Source: Kryptolebias marmoratus | Taxonomy: Eukaryota; Chordata; Actinopteri; Cyprinodontiformes; Rivulidae | Length of the DNA stretch: 64,000 nt | Assembly: GCF_001649575.2 (NCBI RefSeq) | Contig: NC_051439.1 | Coordinates: 12,538,754 to 12,602,753 of the forward strand | Reading direction: 5' to 3' | Shown here: positions 36,386 through 48,905 of the stretch, piece after piece | Numbering within the stretch: position 1 is the stretch's first letter | How the letters are laid out: the number at the start of each line of letters is the position of its first letter | Translations under genes and position numbers: made by a program | Notes under the pieces: model-generated | Seen by the model: the letters and a program-made list of their open reading frames with translations, nothing else | Told to the model about the DNA's origin: nothing | Database searches by the model: none

Positions 36386-39300
36386 CTAGTTCTCGGTTTC
36401 GCCTGCCTCTCCCTCTCCAGCTTCGCCGTCCTCGGGAGCGTTGTCCGATGTCCATAACTGTGGGGAGAAACAAGCACCCAGGTAAAGAACTGCGATTTTT
36501 CCTTTTGTCTTTTACTTTGAAAGGACAGCTGAGAAAATATGATAAGGAAGACAACGTATAAGGAAGTTTCCTAAACTTTTATTTAAAAATAGAGCAGCAA
36601 AGCCCCTTATCTGTATCATGTTCTCATTTTTAATTAAGCTATAAACAGAAGGCGACAGCTTTTAGTTTAGCTTTGCTCAAATAACTCGCAGCCAATTAAA
36701 AAAATAAACTTTTTGTAAACAGCGAGACGATTTAACGGCCCCAGTAGTGAAGGTTTACTTGCTGTAATCAGATTTCTAAGCATTAAGTGGCTTTGTGAGC
36801 GTCTGTGACGAGTCGTGTGATGGAAGTGAGCAATCCAGCTGATGATGATGAAGAATTTGTAATCACATGCATCACATGACTGGTGATTCCGACAGGAGTC
36901 AGTCACCAAAGTCTCTGTTTTCAGTTTTGCTCTGGCGCCAAAGTTTGTTTCTGTGGTTATTGACATTATTGCCACATTACGACCCTCTGAAGATTTATAA
37001 ATCACTCTTACAAATTTAGAAGTATCACGTTCCTTCTTTTCAGTGCTGAAGGGCCCTTAAATGTAACCGAATCTCATAAGGTAAGAGGTTTCTTTAATCC
37101 CACTGCGGCTGCTGTGTGACTTACTGTCAGGTTGTCTCTGAGGAGCTGCATGATGAGAGTGCTGTCTTTGTACGACTCCTCGTGGAGCTGGTCGAGCTCC
37201 GCGATGGCATCATCGAACGCCTGCGAACAAAAAGACGAGCGTCAGCACCGCGGACAGAGGCGGGAGGCGCCTGCGACTGGGTTAACTGTGTCGGCTGGGT
37301 GCGTAAACCTTTTTGGCCAACTCGCAGGCCTTTTCTGGGGAGTTGAGGATCTCGTAGTAGAAGACGGAGAAGTTGAGAGCCAAACCCAGGCGAATGGGAT
37401 GCGTGGGGTCCATCTCGGTGGAGCTGACGTTGAACGCATCCTGGTACGATTTTTGTGAGTTTTCAATGGTCTCTGAAAGAGAGAAGGGAAGCAAACGGAA
37501 GATGTTTTGAATGCCGTGCAAGTTCGCTTCCAAAATTATCCAAAACGGTCAATCACACGGTTGTTATTCTTATTAGGATAACGTGGGAAAATAAACAGAT
37601 TTCATTGTAATTCTAAATATCTAAGTGGCACATTAACACTATCAGGTCTTGGAATAAATCAAAGAGTAATCCAAACGGCTCCGCCATATTTACATGCCCA
37701 ACTCTGTTTAACTTTTAATTTTATTTTTTCCCCAAGAACCTTCACAACCTTTCCTCTGTGTGAGTGTTTGTTGCTCAACATAAATATCTGCAAATTTCAA
37801 TTCTGCATGGGATTATAGGCATAGAATCAAGGCTTTGGCTGTTTGGATGTGCTAACTGGGTGAATGCATTTCAACAAATAATCAAATGTGAAAAATTAAT
37901 TGTGTTGAACAACTAAATGAGTTGAAATCTAGATAATTCTTTTAAATGAAAGACAAATCTGTCAGTCTGGCAAAAAAACAATTTTAAGTCATTTTGTACT
38001 CTTTAAAAGACTACCTGTGGTAATCTTTTTAAAATATGACCCTTTTGAATATGACAAAAGCTATATAAAAAAAAGGCAAAAACACTTTTTCAGCTTCAAG
38101 CTTTAAGAGTTTTATCACATCATGAGGGTTGTTATGTTTATGGGTTTGTCGCAAACAATAAAAACAGCATATTTGGTTAACTAGACAAACAAAATTGACA
38201 GAATCAACGCAAAAAACGCAATTTGCTTTTTATATTTGATCATTTATTGAATTGCATTCAATTGAAAAATATTCCCACCCAGTCAAAAACCCCATAAATC
38301 TGTTTTTTTTTTTTCCTTTCCAAGAGGGTCTGGAACTATAAAATACACCGCAGCGAAAAAGCAAAACACTTTGTAAAGAAATCATCCAAGTTATTAAGCT
38401 ATTTATCGTTTCATTTTTACATTAGGAGAAACGCTGACCAGGCATTAATCACTGAAGTGTGAGCAGACTCTGATTAATAACGCTGAAGAACATTTAAAGA
38501 AAACGAAGGATTGTTGTGATCTTACTTGACTTTTCCTCTCCACAGGCAACTTCAGCGAGGTATCTGTAGTAGTCCCCCTTCATCTTTAGATAGAAGACCT
38601 TGCTCTCTGGATTTTTGGCATTTTCAATTAAATATTTGTCCAGCAGGTTCTGTGAAAAGAAGCAGCACGAGGTTAGTTGTTCTCATAGAGGACAGCATAA
38701 ATGTTGAGCATTTAGACCCAGTGCAGACAGCCACGTATTAACCTCGCGATGGCGTCTTACAACAGAGAGGCGCATCTACAAAGGTTACTGTCATTCACCC
38801 GGACTATTTAAGTTGTCGTCACACCACCAAATAGAAGGCACGAAACAAACACATCCTCTTTGCAAAGCACAACCTGGTTCTAGACAGGTTCCCTAAACCT
38901 GACCACAAGCTGCTGATTTCTGTAAGGGCTCTCTTCCTGTCAGCAATTTTGTTTTTATTCGCAAACATACACACCCCGACAGCACCTCATGCTTCTCCCG
39001 ATAATGTAGCTTTTAAATAATAATAATAAAAGAAAAAAAATAGATCTATCCGTGCATCATAGTCAAGTCCAAGCCATGCAGAAATATGACTTAAATTAAC
39101 TGATTTAAACAAGGAGATCAACTTATTTTACTCAGAATAAAAAGGCTTCCCAAGACCTGTCTGCAAACACCATTTTCTTACTGAAATTATTAATGTCAAC
39201 TTGAGTTTCCATATGTACAAGTTGTCTGATCTACTTATATTGGGCTCTGTTTCTATTATTATTATTATTATTGGAGGGGAGGGAGCTGTGCTAATGGTAG

Positions 39301-40987
39301 AAAAAGGAGGACATGCTTTTGAGGTGAGAGACATTTTTTTGTTGAATTAGTATGTGGGATAGGCAGGCACAGACATCTCAGTGGCACAGGAGGCATAACA
39401 AGGGTCTGACATCACCTTGGCTGGGTCCTGATGTGAACGGCAACGTGAGCGAAATATCCAAAAGTGTGCAGGAAAGAAAAAAAAAATAATTAAGATGCCA
39501 CTGGGCATCTAAGCGTAGCCACGTCTGACGAGTTTAACGCCTCGCCTGAAACTCGTGACTCAAGCGTTGAGCATTTTTCTTCTCGTTGTACACTCGCTCC
39601 TCTGGAGTTGGAACTTATCTCGGGCAGCAGATCTTTTATTGTCGGCGCAATGAGTTAAACAATTAACAGGAGGGTGTTGGGTTTAAAACTGTGGTTTCTT
39701 TTGGAAAATCCAGTTGGGAAAAAACACAAGAAAACCAGTCTGCGTCAGCGGAGTATTTATGTGTTCAATGCTTTACACGAATACGTACAATCTTTTTTTT
39801 TTTCTTTAAGAGAGCCCAATTCTCCTGCCTCTTCAAACTGAGACGCGAATCCATGAGGTTTTCTCTTACCGCCGTGTCTTTTTTCCAGCGAGGAGCTGCA
39901 TAGCTGACATGTCGGGCTTCTGAAGGCAAGCTAAGGCTTGAGGACTGACACACCCTCCTCTCTTCGCTAACCCACAATCAGCACGGGCTGGCACAGATAC
40001 TGTGTAAGCTGAGTCACAGCCAGCCAGGCCAGGTACGCCCAAAATGGTCCCGGCAGCCTTTCATTGTCTTTTTTTTGTTTAAATCGGAGGTTCGTGAATT
40101 TAGGGGGAGGGAAAAGCGACCATATCAAGCACCAATCTGTGCATTTATATTAAGCGAAAGGTGAAAACAATATTGTTCCATTGAAGCCAAGCCTTGAAAT
40201 GTGGCAAATATTGCATTTAAACCCCCTGGTTTCAATAAGCGGCTCAGCAGGAGGGTGTCACTGCGGCAAACTGTAGAAAACTAAGCTTTAGGGAGAGCGT
40301 GAGTCATTTCTACATGTGAATTCTTGCACTCGGGCAACCGCATTAGGCTGCTGTCTGCCAGATGGAACTCAGTATCTGAAGGATGCCCTTTCTCTCTTTC
40401 TGTGTGTGTCGAGTTAACACAGCTCTTTTCAGACACACCTTAGAGACTCGGCACTGTGACCTCTTGCCAGTTCACGCCCTCGAAAGGGTTTCAAGGCCTA
40501 TTGTTCTAAAATCCAGATTCCCAAAAAAGGCAGGAACAGTCGGAAGGCTGCATCACACTTCCTTGTCCTGTCTGCCTTCAGAGGTTTTATTTATACAAAA
40601 AAACAGGGGCGGGGGGGGGGCCTCACAGGAAACAGATGCCTTGATCTAACCAGCAGCATGTCACTCTCAGGGAGGTGGTCTTCGGGTTCTTACCAAAACA
40701 CAGTGGCAGATCTCGTCCAGCTCCTTCTCCACCTTCTCCCGGTACTCGTTGACCATCTGCTTCTTCTTCTCGCAGCCGTCGGCCTTCAACAAGATGCTGG
40801 ACAACACCCGCCACGCGGACCGCCTCGCCCCGACCACGTTTTTGTAGGCGACGGAGAGCAGGTTCCTCTCCTCGTTCGTCAGGTCGCCTCCCATCTCCGT
40901 GACCGCCTTCATGCACTCCGCCATGTCATCGTAGCGCTCGGCCTGCTCCGCCAGCTTGGCCTTCTGGATGCAATCCGATTTCTCCAT
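36386..40987 (-). CDS. ywhaq: 14-3-3 protein, theta/tau type (YWHAQ), 5 coding exons
   Basis: 14-3-3 dimers bind phosphoserine/phosphothreonine motifs of client proteins, mainly in the cytosol. Exons: 40987-40694, 38649-38526, 37472-37309, 37220-37125, 36457-36386, totalling 750 nt (249 aa). Signature 1 [17 protein letters not shown] and signature 2 [20 protein letters not shown] are intact. The phosphopeptide pocket is complete at canonical numbers Lys49, Arg56, Arg127 and Tyr128. The acidic tail is [15 protein letters not shown]. The N-terminus [20 protein letters not shown] is theta-like, and linkage to adam17 supports ywhaq. Odd: [13 protein letters not shown] replaces the usual SIEQKT segment after helix 3, and [16 protein letters not shown] is divergent. 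A polypyrimidine tract and acceptor at 41005-41006 imply an upstream 5' UTR exon. A beta/zeta-type paralog cannot be fully excluded. Confidence 0.92.
37473..38525 (-). other. ywhaq intron
   Basis: This is an AT-rich intron between the codons for CGEEKS and TIENSQ. No features are recognised. Confidence 0.7.
38650..40693 (-). other. ywhaq first coding intron
   Basis: This 2.0-kb intron contains an ATT microsatellite near 39255-39271 and a G-rich run (GGGGCGGGGGGGGGG) at about 40606-40620. No coding content is seen. Confidence 0.7.
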
Positions 40988-41399
40988 AGTAGTTTATATA
41001 TTTAACTCCGGGGGGATAAAATAAAAAAAAAAAAAAAATGACAGTCAAGGGGGTTATGCTGGAGGGCGGGCGTAGCGAGAAGGTCTGCGGCGTTGTTCTC
41101 CACGGAGCTGCAAAAGAAACGTAATAATGTAAGATGGATCCCGATCATTTTAAGATCTGGGCAACCTAAACTAGACATCATTAGCTGTAAAAAAAAAGGA
41201 CAATGGCGTAACATTTTGAGCTATAATTTGCTCTCCTGCGTCGACCACAATCGCCTCGGACCAGCTGATAATTCGCCAATTTCGACAAACAGCGCGTCTA
41301 CGCCCGAGGTTGACTGCGTGAGCACCAGGAGTGCAGATTTGTGTAACGCTTCATGCTGCGACGCGAACCGCCAACGACGAACGACTGCTAGCTTAGCAG

Positions 41400-41810
41400 C
41401 ACCAGCCACTCCTTTCAATAAGCCATGTTAGCGTTCCTCACACACGTCCCTACACAAGCCGACGCCTTACTAGCTCCGTCGTTGGCCGGGGCGTAAGTAC
41501 GCTCAGATGGAAAGCAAACAAAATACGAGTGGTTCCGAACCTACTGAGGTCCAAATTCGCTCCCCCAAATCGATCCAACTCGGAGAGAAAACGGCAGAGG
41601 ACAGCAGCGGTGGCGGAGAAAAATCCAACTGAACGTGCTAAAATAGGAGGGGGCTCATCTCGAGAAAGACGCGTATCCTCCAATCACAAGCGCTGGTTGG
41701 TTTTGATCTACAGGACAGGAGAGTGGTCTGAACCAATAGTTCTTTAGCGCGGGGGAAGGAGGCGGGACTTCAGTGGTCGGAGCGCTGCAGTCAGTAGGCG
41801 CGCTCCTTGT
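41400..41810 (-). promoter_or_regulatory. ywhaq: ywhaq promoter and 5' UTR exon region
   Basis: This is CpG-rich sequence upstream of ywhaq on the minus strand. It carries CCAAT at 41680-41684 and 41733-41737 and a GC box GGAGGCGGGAC around 41758-41768. A possible 5' UTR exon donor, GAGCTA|GTAAGG on the minus strand, lies near 41472-41475. There is no TATA box. Confidence 0.5.
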
Positions 41811-42140
41811 CAGCCTTTAGGAGTGAGGATGGGCGGCACGGGCGGAGTTTCCCCTCATGACTGCGATCTAAATTTACGATGTCATCGAAAGCTGACAATT
41901 TCAGTGTGTCATAGCCTATGACACACCTATGACTATGACTCATAGGGATATAAAACCTATAAAAAAATATCAAAACCAGAAAATAACCCTTGTAATTTGT
42001 CATAATCATCTGGTTAACTGACTTCATTTACATTTTGACCTTGGCATCGACACAGCTCTGTTTTGCTTATGTCAGTCACGTGATCGAAGCGGGCATACGC
42101 CGGTCTGGGCGTTGGATCTGAGCGAGGCAACGGGCTGAAG
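41811..42140. other. Intergenic flank before the assembly gap
   Basis: No gene is seen. A short self-similar patch, CATAGCCTATGACACACCTATGACTATGACTCATAGG, lies at about 41910-41946 (described here in pieces: CATAGCCTATG, then CCTATGACTATG, then CTCATAGG). Confidence 0.5.
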
Positions 42141-42297
42141 CCCCCCCCCCCCCCCCCCCCCCCNNNNNNNNNNNNNNNNNNNNNNNNNNNNNNNNNNNNN
42201 NNNNNNNNNNNNNNNNNNNNNNNNNNNNNNNNNNNNNNNNNNNNNNNNNNNNNNNNNNNNNNNNNNNNNNNNNNNNNNNNNNNNNNNNNNNNNNNNN
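42141..42297. other. Assembly gap preceded by a poly-C run
   Basis: Twenty-three C residues (42141-42163) run straight into 134 Ns (42164-42297). The C run is a typical place for sequencing or assembly to fail, so the gap length may not be real. Confidence 0.98.
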
Positions 42298-42600
42298 TTA
42301 TTTTAAACGCGAAGAGAATCGATCTTTTTTCAACTTTTGTCTCTTAAGCCTGACAAATAAAAGTCAGTCAACAAACACAGGTTCCCAACACGTAGTGTGC
42401 ATTTATAATTTTTCATTTCTGATACAAGAGGAGCGAAGTTAGCTGATAGATAGCAGGGCACAAAAATAAAGACTTCCTGAAAAGATCAGAGTGTAGACTT
42501 TTTGGCAAATCCCGTTCTAATGTAAAATATGACAGATTACTGGATTAAGGAAATGTCTAGTATGCTATTACACATAATGTTTGAGAATTTGGAAACAGTT

Positions 42601-42890
42601 GCTTTTTATTTGCCAAAGTTATGGGGGGAGAAGAGAAGAGAATGGATATTTCAGCTGCCTGAAATAATCTGTTCCCCCTACATAAAATGGAAGCAAATTA
42701 ATTTACCTGCAAGTCCTTAACTGTGTTTAATCCTTTCATCATCAACAATTAATCCTGTGATTTTGATAACATTTGCTCTTTATTTGCCAAAGTTAGGAGG
42801 GGGAACAAAATATTTTAGCTGCCTGAAATAATCTGTCCCCCCTACATAAAATGGAAACAAATTAATTTGTTTCCATTTTATGTAGGGGGA
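42601..42890. repeat. Duplicated unit ending in a perfect 52-bp palindrome
   Basis: Two related copies, at about 42601-42708 and 42775-42875, share TTTATTTGCCAAAGTTA, then AGCTGCCTGAAATAATCTG, then CCCCCTACATAAAATGGA. In the second copy the end is mirrored to form an exact inverted repeat at 42838-42889, centred between 42863 and 42864. The word GGGGGAACAGA appears again twice at 42967-42996. It may be a MITE-type element or a fold-back rearrangement. Confidence 0.75.
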
Positions 42891-44091
42891 ATCGATTAGA
42901 AGCGCCGTGAAAATGGTCAGATCCGCCTGATCCACCTCTCTGGCTGCAATGCGCGCTCCCGACACAGGGGGAACAGATTTCCACGGGGGAACAGAATTTC
43001 GCACAAGACCGGCGTCGCCCGAAATGGAGCGCCACTTCTGCCTACCCGGCTAGCCGCTTTTTAGTCGGCCGGGCTGGAAATGGTGCGCAGCCGTGGCCAC
43101 GGGGTTTCCTCCAATTAGAGCAAGGGATGAAGACGTCACCTCGTTGCTATGGTGATTCTCATCCAATCGCCTTTCAGCTCTCACACACTGTAGTGTAGGC
43201 GGGTGTGGTCTGGACTCGATGTGGACGTTTCCGGTGATGTTTCAGCTATGTCTCTATTTTGTGAACAAAAGTAAAAATCAAGGTTTTAAGGAAGAATAAA
43301 TGACAAATCACCAACATGATTGGTGAAAATGTAATATTTATAAAAAATAAACAGTATTTTGCTGGAATTGATAATCAGTATGAGAAGGTAAATACAGTTT
43401 TAATTGCTATTTTTAGAAGATTCTGTCCTCCATTTTCTGTTATTAAATCCCTAATGTCACAATGTGTGCATTGTTTACCAGTCCAGCAGGCAAGTAAACG
43501 GGAGCTTCAATCAAAGGGATAGAAAATGCTTGTTTTGTATTGCAGGCCCATTTCCTGTCTCGCTTATTATAGATCATCATAGATCATCAGCTTTCTGATG
43601 GATCTTTCCATCTCAGTTTGACAAGACTTGGTCGAGTACGAGGTAAACAAAGCATTTAGCTTCTGAACCTCAACCCCTTTTTTTTTTTACCAGATACAAT
43701 TTATGTGTTTTCATGAAAAGGACTGGACATCCATCAGTGTGGCGAACTGCATCCCTGCTGGCCCCAAGTGAGAAAAATATCTCAGGTGCTTCTGTTGCTG
43801 CTCTCAGAATCTTCAATAAAATGCATTTAACATATTCTTAGCGATCAGGATTTGATGACACGGGCAAGAATTTTAAGGATTAACATACATCAGGGAGGTT
43901 TTGCTGCGTTAGTTTCGGCTGATGTGAGAAAAAAGTGAGAACTAACGAGGAAGATTTGTTTTACCCTATTATATTAGCTGACTGGTCCTGAAATATGGAG
44001 CCAGTCGAGCTTTAACCTCTAAGCAGCAATTTAATATTGTGATTTATGAAAGCTTTCAAATAAAAGTTCCTCTCTTTTGTTTTTTATGTTG
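42891..44091. other. Intergenic, no gene recognised
   Basis: A GC-richer patch (about 42900-43230) with CpGs and a CCAAT-like CCAATCGCC is followed by AT-rich sequence. No coding model is supported. Confidence 0.45.
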
Positions 44092-44111
44092 GCCACTAGA
44101 TGGCGCCACTG
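44092..44111 (+). promoter_or_regulatory. CTCF-type binding motif
   Basis: GCCACTAGATGGCGCCACTG is a close match to the vertebrate CTCF core (CCASYAGRKGGCRSY). It stands in a non-coding stretch between ywhaq and the prlhr-like gene, so unlike the rpap1 motif it is not explained by codons. Confidence 0.55.
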
Positions 44112-45287
44112 ACACAAGCAAGACTCCTCACAGACAATGTTCACATTTTACACAGAGGAAATTTATTTTAATTTATGGTTTTTCATTGTCCTCAGACATA
44201 CAGCTGAACCAAATTAATGATCTTAACAAATATAGAAATTGAATGATGCAAAGTTTGAAGACAAAAAAAAGAGAAAAATCTGTAGTTATTTTACACATAC
44301 TGATCTAGAGTGTGTCTGGAGTGGTGCCAAAATGGCTTCAAGTGGGATTTCCTTCCCCTGTCAGAGCTGGGATTGTGATGAAAGCAGGTGTATTCAGGTA
44401 GAAGTCCTGGCGTGTTTTTAATACACACCTGTAAGGCCTTTTCACCTTTCCACAAACTGACTCATCCTGTTCTCTGTTTTTGAACTTCACCTGCTCTCTC
44501 TGTGTGATATTACCCACTTCAGATTCAGCCACACAGTAACCTGTACGCTCCAGCCTTGTTTATTTTTATTTAAAATACATAAACAGTGATTGATTTCTTT
44601 GGGTAGCTTTGAATGTACGGCATCATTGACATCTTTTCTCCTTGGTTTCATTCAAAAGGTATTTTTTCTGGCTGCTTCTTGGTCGTTTTTTTTTTTTCTC
44701 ATAGAAACTGAAGAAACACATCAGAGTTCACGGTTTTCATGCTTTCTCAATACATTCGGTAATCATTCTGGCTTATTGCACAAACCTCCACCCTTGATGC
44801 GCTCTCCACTGTAGCTGTGACTGCACAGCAGGAGGCGTTTCAGTCTTCAGGATTCAGGAACAAAAAAATAAAATAAAATAAAATAAAAAATAAAGTACCA
44901 TGGAGCTCAAACTGAAGAGCTGAAGACCGTTCAGTTGAAAACGCCCTGAAAGTTTGATTGTTGATTTAATATTTTGACAACTGTCTCGTTTATTGGCTAA
45001 CTCGACTCTCAGGCTTGTTTTTTTTTCCGTATTTTTTGCAGTCTGACCACTTCTGCACAGTTTGTGCCATTTGAGCCGTTCATATATTCAAACGTTCAGC
45101 TCATTCAGGAGCTAGGTGCTCTGACTTTGGGTTTTCATAACTTTTAAACTTTTCAAAATATTTAACATTATTTACGTATAAATACACTGAAATCACTTCA
45201 GTTCCTTTAAAATCATTGTTTTGTTTGAAATCCATGTCAGCATCCTCGCTTTGGTTTGTCTTCTTATATTTTTAGTTTTTACCAAAC

Positions 45288-45780
45288 CTCTGGATACCTG
45301 CTACTTTTAGTTTTGTTACTTTTAGCTTTGAGCTTGCCTTTTGCCTCATTTAGTTACCTTTTTGCTTTTTATCCTTTAGGTATCGTTTTGCTACATTTAC
45401 CTTTTAGATACGGTTCTGCTATTTTTGGTTTTTACCAAACCTCTTGCTACTTTTAGTTAACTTTTTGCCATTTTAGCTTTTAACTATTGTTTAGCTACTT
45501 TTATCTTTTAGTTAACTTTTGTTCTACTTTTAGCTTCTAACTACTGTTTTTATTTTTTTACCTAGACTTTTGCTACATTTAGCTTTTGATATGGTTCTGC
45601 TATTTTTAGTTTTGCTATTTTTAGTTACCTTTTTGCTATTTTAGCCTTTAGGTATTGTGTTGCTACTTTTAGACTCTCTCTATTGTTTACTTTTTTTGAG
45701 CTAGCCTTTTGCTACATATGGCTTCTAGCCAGCATTTTGTTACTTTTAGCTTTTAGCTACTGCTCCTATTAACTTTAACT
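45288..45780. repeat. Degenerate TTTTAGCT tandem repeat
   Basis: Recurring words CTACTTTTAG, GCTACTTTTAGTT, TTTTTGCTATTTTAGC and TTTTAGCTACTG give a loose 15-30 base period. It is the reverse complement of the repeat type at 34685-34950. Confidence 0.7.
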
Positions 45781-46429
45781 CATTTTCAGCAAATATCCGC
45801 AGCCATCCAGCTCTCATTATCACACTGTATTTTCACAGAAAAAGGACTTTCTCTAGTCTATTCATTCATTTATTTTGTTTGGTTTTTGTGCCGTTAGATA
45901 ATAAGAACAAACCTCAGTCTTTCCACTAATGTTCTGTTTATGTTAAATATGTGTAAAAGGCCATAAAAACCCTCTGCAGTTATAGTTTTATCTTTATATG
46001 TAACAAATCCGTTGAGTTCACAACCAGAGTTATGAGAGCCTCCGTGAAAAGGATTCCCATCATCTTCACAGATGTTCCACAGCCACGTCTATCATGACAT
46101 CTCTATAAGAAGCAGGGTCCATTTGTCTTTTTTATTGTCATCCCAGATGTTCCCTCCACCATCAGGTGTGTGACTAACAGCATGCAAAGGCAGCAAGGTG
46201 ATTTGTGAGCGATATATTGCCGGTGGGCAGTTTCAATCTCATTTCCTGTTGAGGTGACAGCGACTTGTGCGTTATTATATTCAACACGCACTTTATTTTG
46301 TTGGAAACTCGTATCCAGGCTGCAGAATTATCCTCACATAAACAACACCTTTTGTTAATAAAAAAAAGCCACCAAAAACTGTTATTATTTCTTCTAATGC
46401 TAATGTCTGTAATTAAAAAGAGAACAATT

Positions 46430-46560
46430 CAGATCCTTTGAAGTGGAGTTCCGTGAAAAGGTTATGAACAATTAACATCTTACCTGTTGTAGATAGCTTT
46501 CTGAATGAGCTCAATTTGGAGAAATGGAGTTTAATTCTGACCAGACCTTAAAACAGCTTA
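46430..46560 (+). mobile_element. Solo end of a TIR transposon
   Basis: CAGATCCTTTGAAGTGGAGT, then ATCTTACCTGTTGTAGATAG, then GAGTTTAATTCTGACCAGA parallels the left end of the element at 53787-54554. No matching right end is nearby. Confidence 0.65.
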
Positions 46561-48624
46561 AAAATGTCATAGAAGTTCACGTTAAAGCTTCACATTGTCA
46601 TAATTTGCATAACAACCAGTGAGTCAGGCCAGAGGTGCTACAGCTAGCCGCTGCTTCCTTTACTTGTGTTTGCAGACAATCGCAGAGTTCTTGCAAATAT
46701 CCACAAAACACTGAAATTTACTTATTCAGCCGCTTCAGGAAATTGACTTTGGCGTCGTAACACGAGCAGAATATCTATTCAAAAATCACCAGGCTAACTC
46801 TTTGAAAACTGCTTTATTTAACTTTTTGCTTATAAAGAACCGTGCATGAAAAGAAGCTTTTTGAGCTTGAGTAAAGTCGTGTCTCAGTAAACAAACGGCC
46901 GAACTACGCTTTAATAGCCGAATACGTCCTCTGAAGAGACACGTCTGAATAAATGTCTTCTTATGTAATTGCCCATTAATGGCTTTGGCCAGCAGATTTG
47001 CTCATAAACATCACTAATGGTTTTCTGTTTGTTTGTTTCTTCACAACAAGCGTTTTGTCATTGTGATGGTATAAAGCCTATCTTCTAATGATAATCATCT
47101 TGCATTAAATATAACTGATTCGTATGCAGGGAGGGATGATTTTAATTGTGCTTAATTATTCTCTCCCCATATACTCCATCAACAGCTATCATCAATGGGG
47201 TTCATTCTGATAGCCTGAATAGGAGGAAGGCCTTTGAGCCGCTTGTCTTCTCTTTTCAAGCAACACGCGCCCACAGAGCTGAGCAACATCACACTTCAAT
47301 TATTGTTAAAAATCTATAAAGCAGCAGTCGCCGGTTAATCAAACAAGCTGCCCGGCTTCATCCCTCTATATGTGTCTTCCCCTAAAAGAGTGTTTGCAGG
47401 AAAATAAAATACCAAAAAAAAAACCAATCAATAAAAGCCAGGAAGATGAAACTTTGAGACAGATTTACTCTCTCCTCCTCCGGGTTTCCCTTCTCCGTCG
47501 GACACCTGTATGTGCAGCGCTCACAGGTGGTTTATCTCCCAGATTATCCTCGATAATCTCGACGTGTTGGCGATCCGCGCCATCAGTATGCCCTGATCCC
47601 AGCGACTACATGAGCCTTGCCTGTGACTCATATATTAGGGCTAAATCTGGCACATTTCAAGTGTCTGGTTTAATTAAGGATCATTGTTCTTTCGTCAATG
47701 AGAAAAGTGTGTTGAGTGTGTTGTTCGACTCTTTCATAAAAGCTCAAAAACTGCTCTTTGAATCCTTTTTTTTTTCGCCCCCCTCTTTCAGTGCATCAAT
47801 ATTCACATATGTTTAGAGTTCTGTTTGATTTGTTCACAAACAACAACTAAAAGAAAAAGCGATTCATGCCCTCACAGCGCAGCTTGTTACATCCTGACAG
47901 CTCTCGAATTGTTCGGGGGTCACGGCGGCTTCACAAATGAGGTCAGAAAAGCGGAGGAGCTGCAAACTGCGGTCTCGTATCGACTCGTAACGCAGCTTGT
48001 TTCGCTGCTTGTTACGGGCGAAAAAGGAAAGAAAGAAGTACAACTCGAGATTCTCAAAGCTCCTGGTGCTTAAGTTCACACTCCGTCGGTACATGTTGTG
48101 ACTCAGCAATGCAGCTCGGACCAAAAATCCACACCGACACACAAAATACTGCGTTTGAAAGCGCCCGAGTGGGGAAATAGAAGTGGCATTTTATGTAAAA
48201 GAGGCACCGGATTAGCGGAAATAAACAGTTCGTCGTGTGTTCATGAAATAATTCCCGTGACGCTGCAGGTTTTGTCTCAAGTTTATTCAGTCTTTGCTGT
48301 TTAAGGGTGCTTCTCAATTCAGACACACACACACACACACACACTGTGTACAACAGATGGAAATGTGGAAAACATTGACTAATTGAAGGCCAAGAAGGAC
48401 AGGAAATCACTATTCAGTCTTTACCGAAGAAACGTGAAATGGTTGCAATGTTCCTTTTTTAACATGAAACCAAAAAAAATAAAAAAAAGAGCTACTTCAC
48501 TTAAACAGCTGAGTGAAACTCAGCAGTACTATTGGTGGCAGTTATTTACACGAGTCATCTGCATATATGTCGTACGATACAGCATCTGCAAGAAAAAATA
48601 CAAATAAATAAATTAAAGTAGCGT

Positions 48625-48905
48625 TGTTTTGACCTTCGTACCAAGGATCGCACACGATCAGTTAGAGCTTGAAGTATGTGCTCGGGGTGACTCTCAGCTA
48701 CTACCACACCAAGTTATAGCCCCAGATCCGTAAAACCGAACAAATCAGAGCCACTCCTGTGACTGCTAAGTGGCGGCCATCTTGAATTCAGGTTGACTCC
48801 GAAAGTTAAGCCAGTTGTAGACGCACATCCGGTTGCTGAAAGGGTTCATTGAAGTCCATCCAGCGGTTCACGAGATATTTTGCTAACAGGCAAGGAGACA
48901 TACTT
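48625..48905 (-). repeat. Interspersed repeat (same family as 56.5 kb)
   Basis: In reverse orientation this holds the landmarks seen at 56505-56965: a GTCTCCTTGCCTGTTAGCAA-type start, a GAACCGCTGGATGGACTTCA-type block, a GGCCGCCACTTAGC block and GTAGCTGAGAGTCACCCC. It carries no coding frame. Confidence 0.55.

Noticed and set aside
47370..47816. 148-codon plus frame in the gene-poor region
   Set aside because: No domain, low-complexity poly-Phe stretch, no supporting splice signals.
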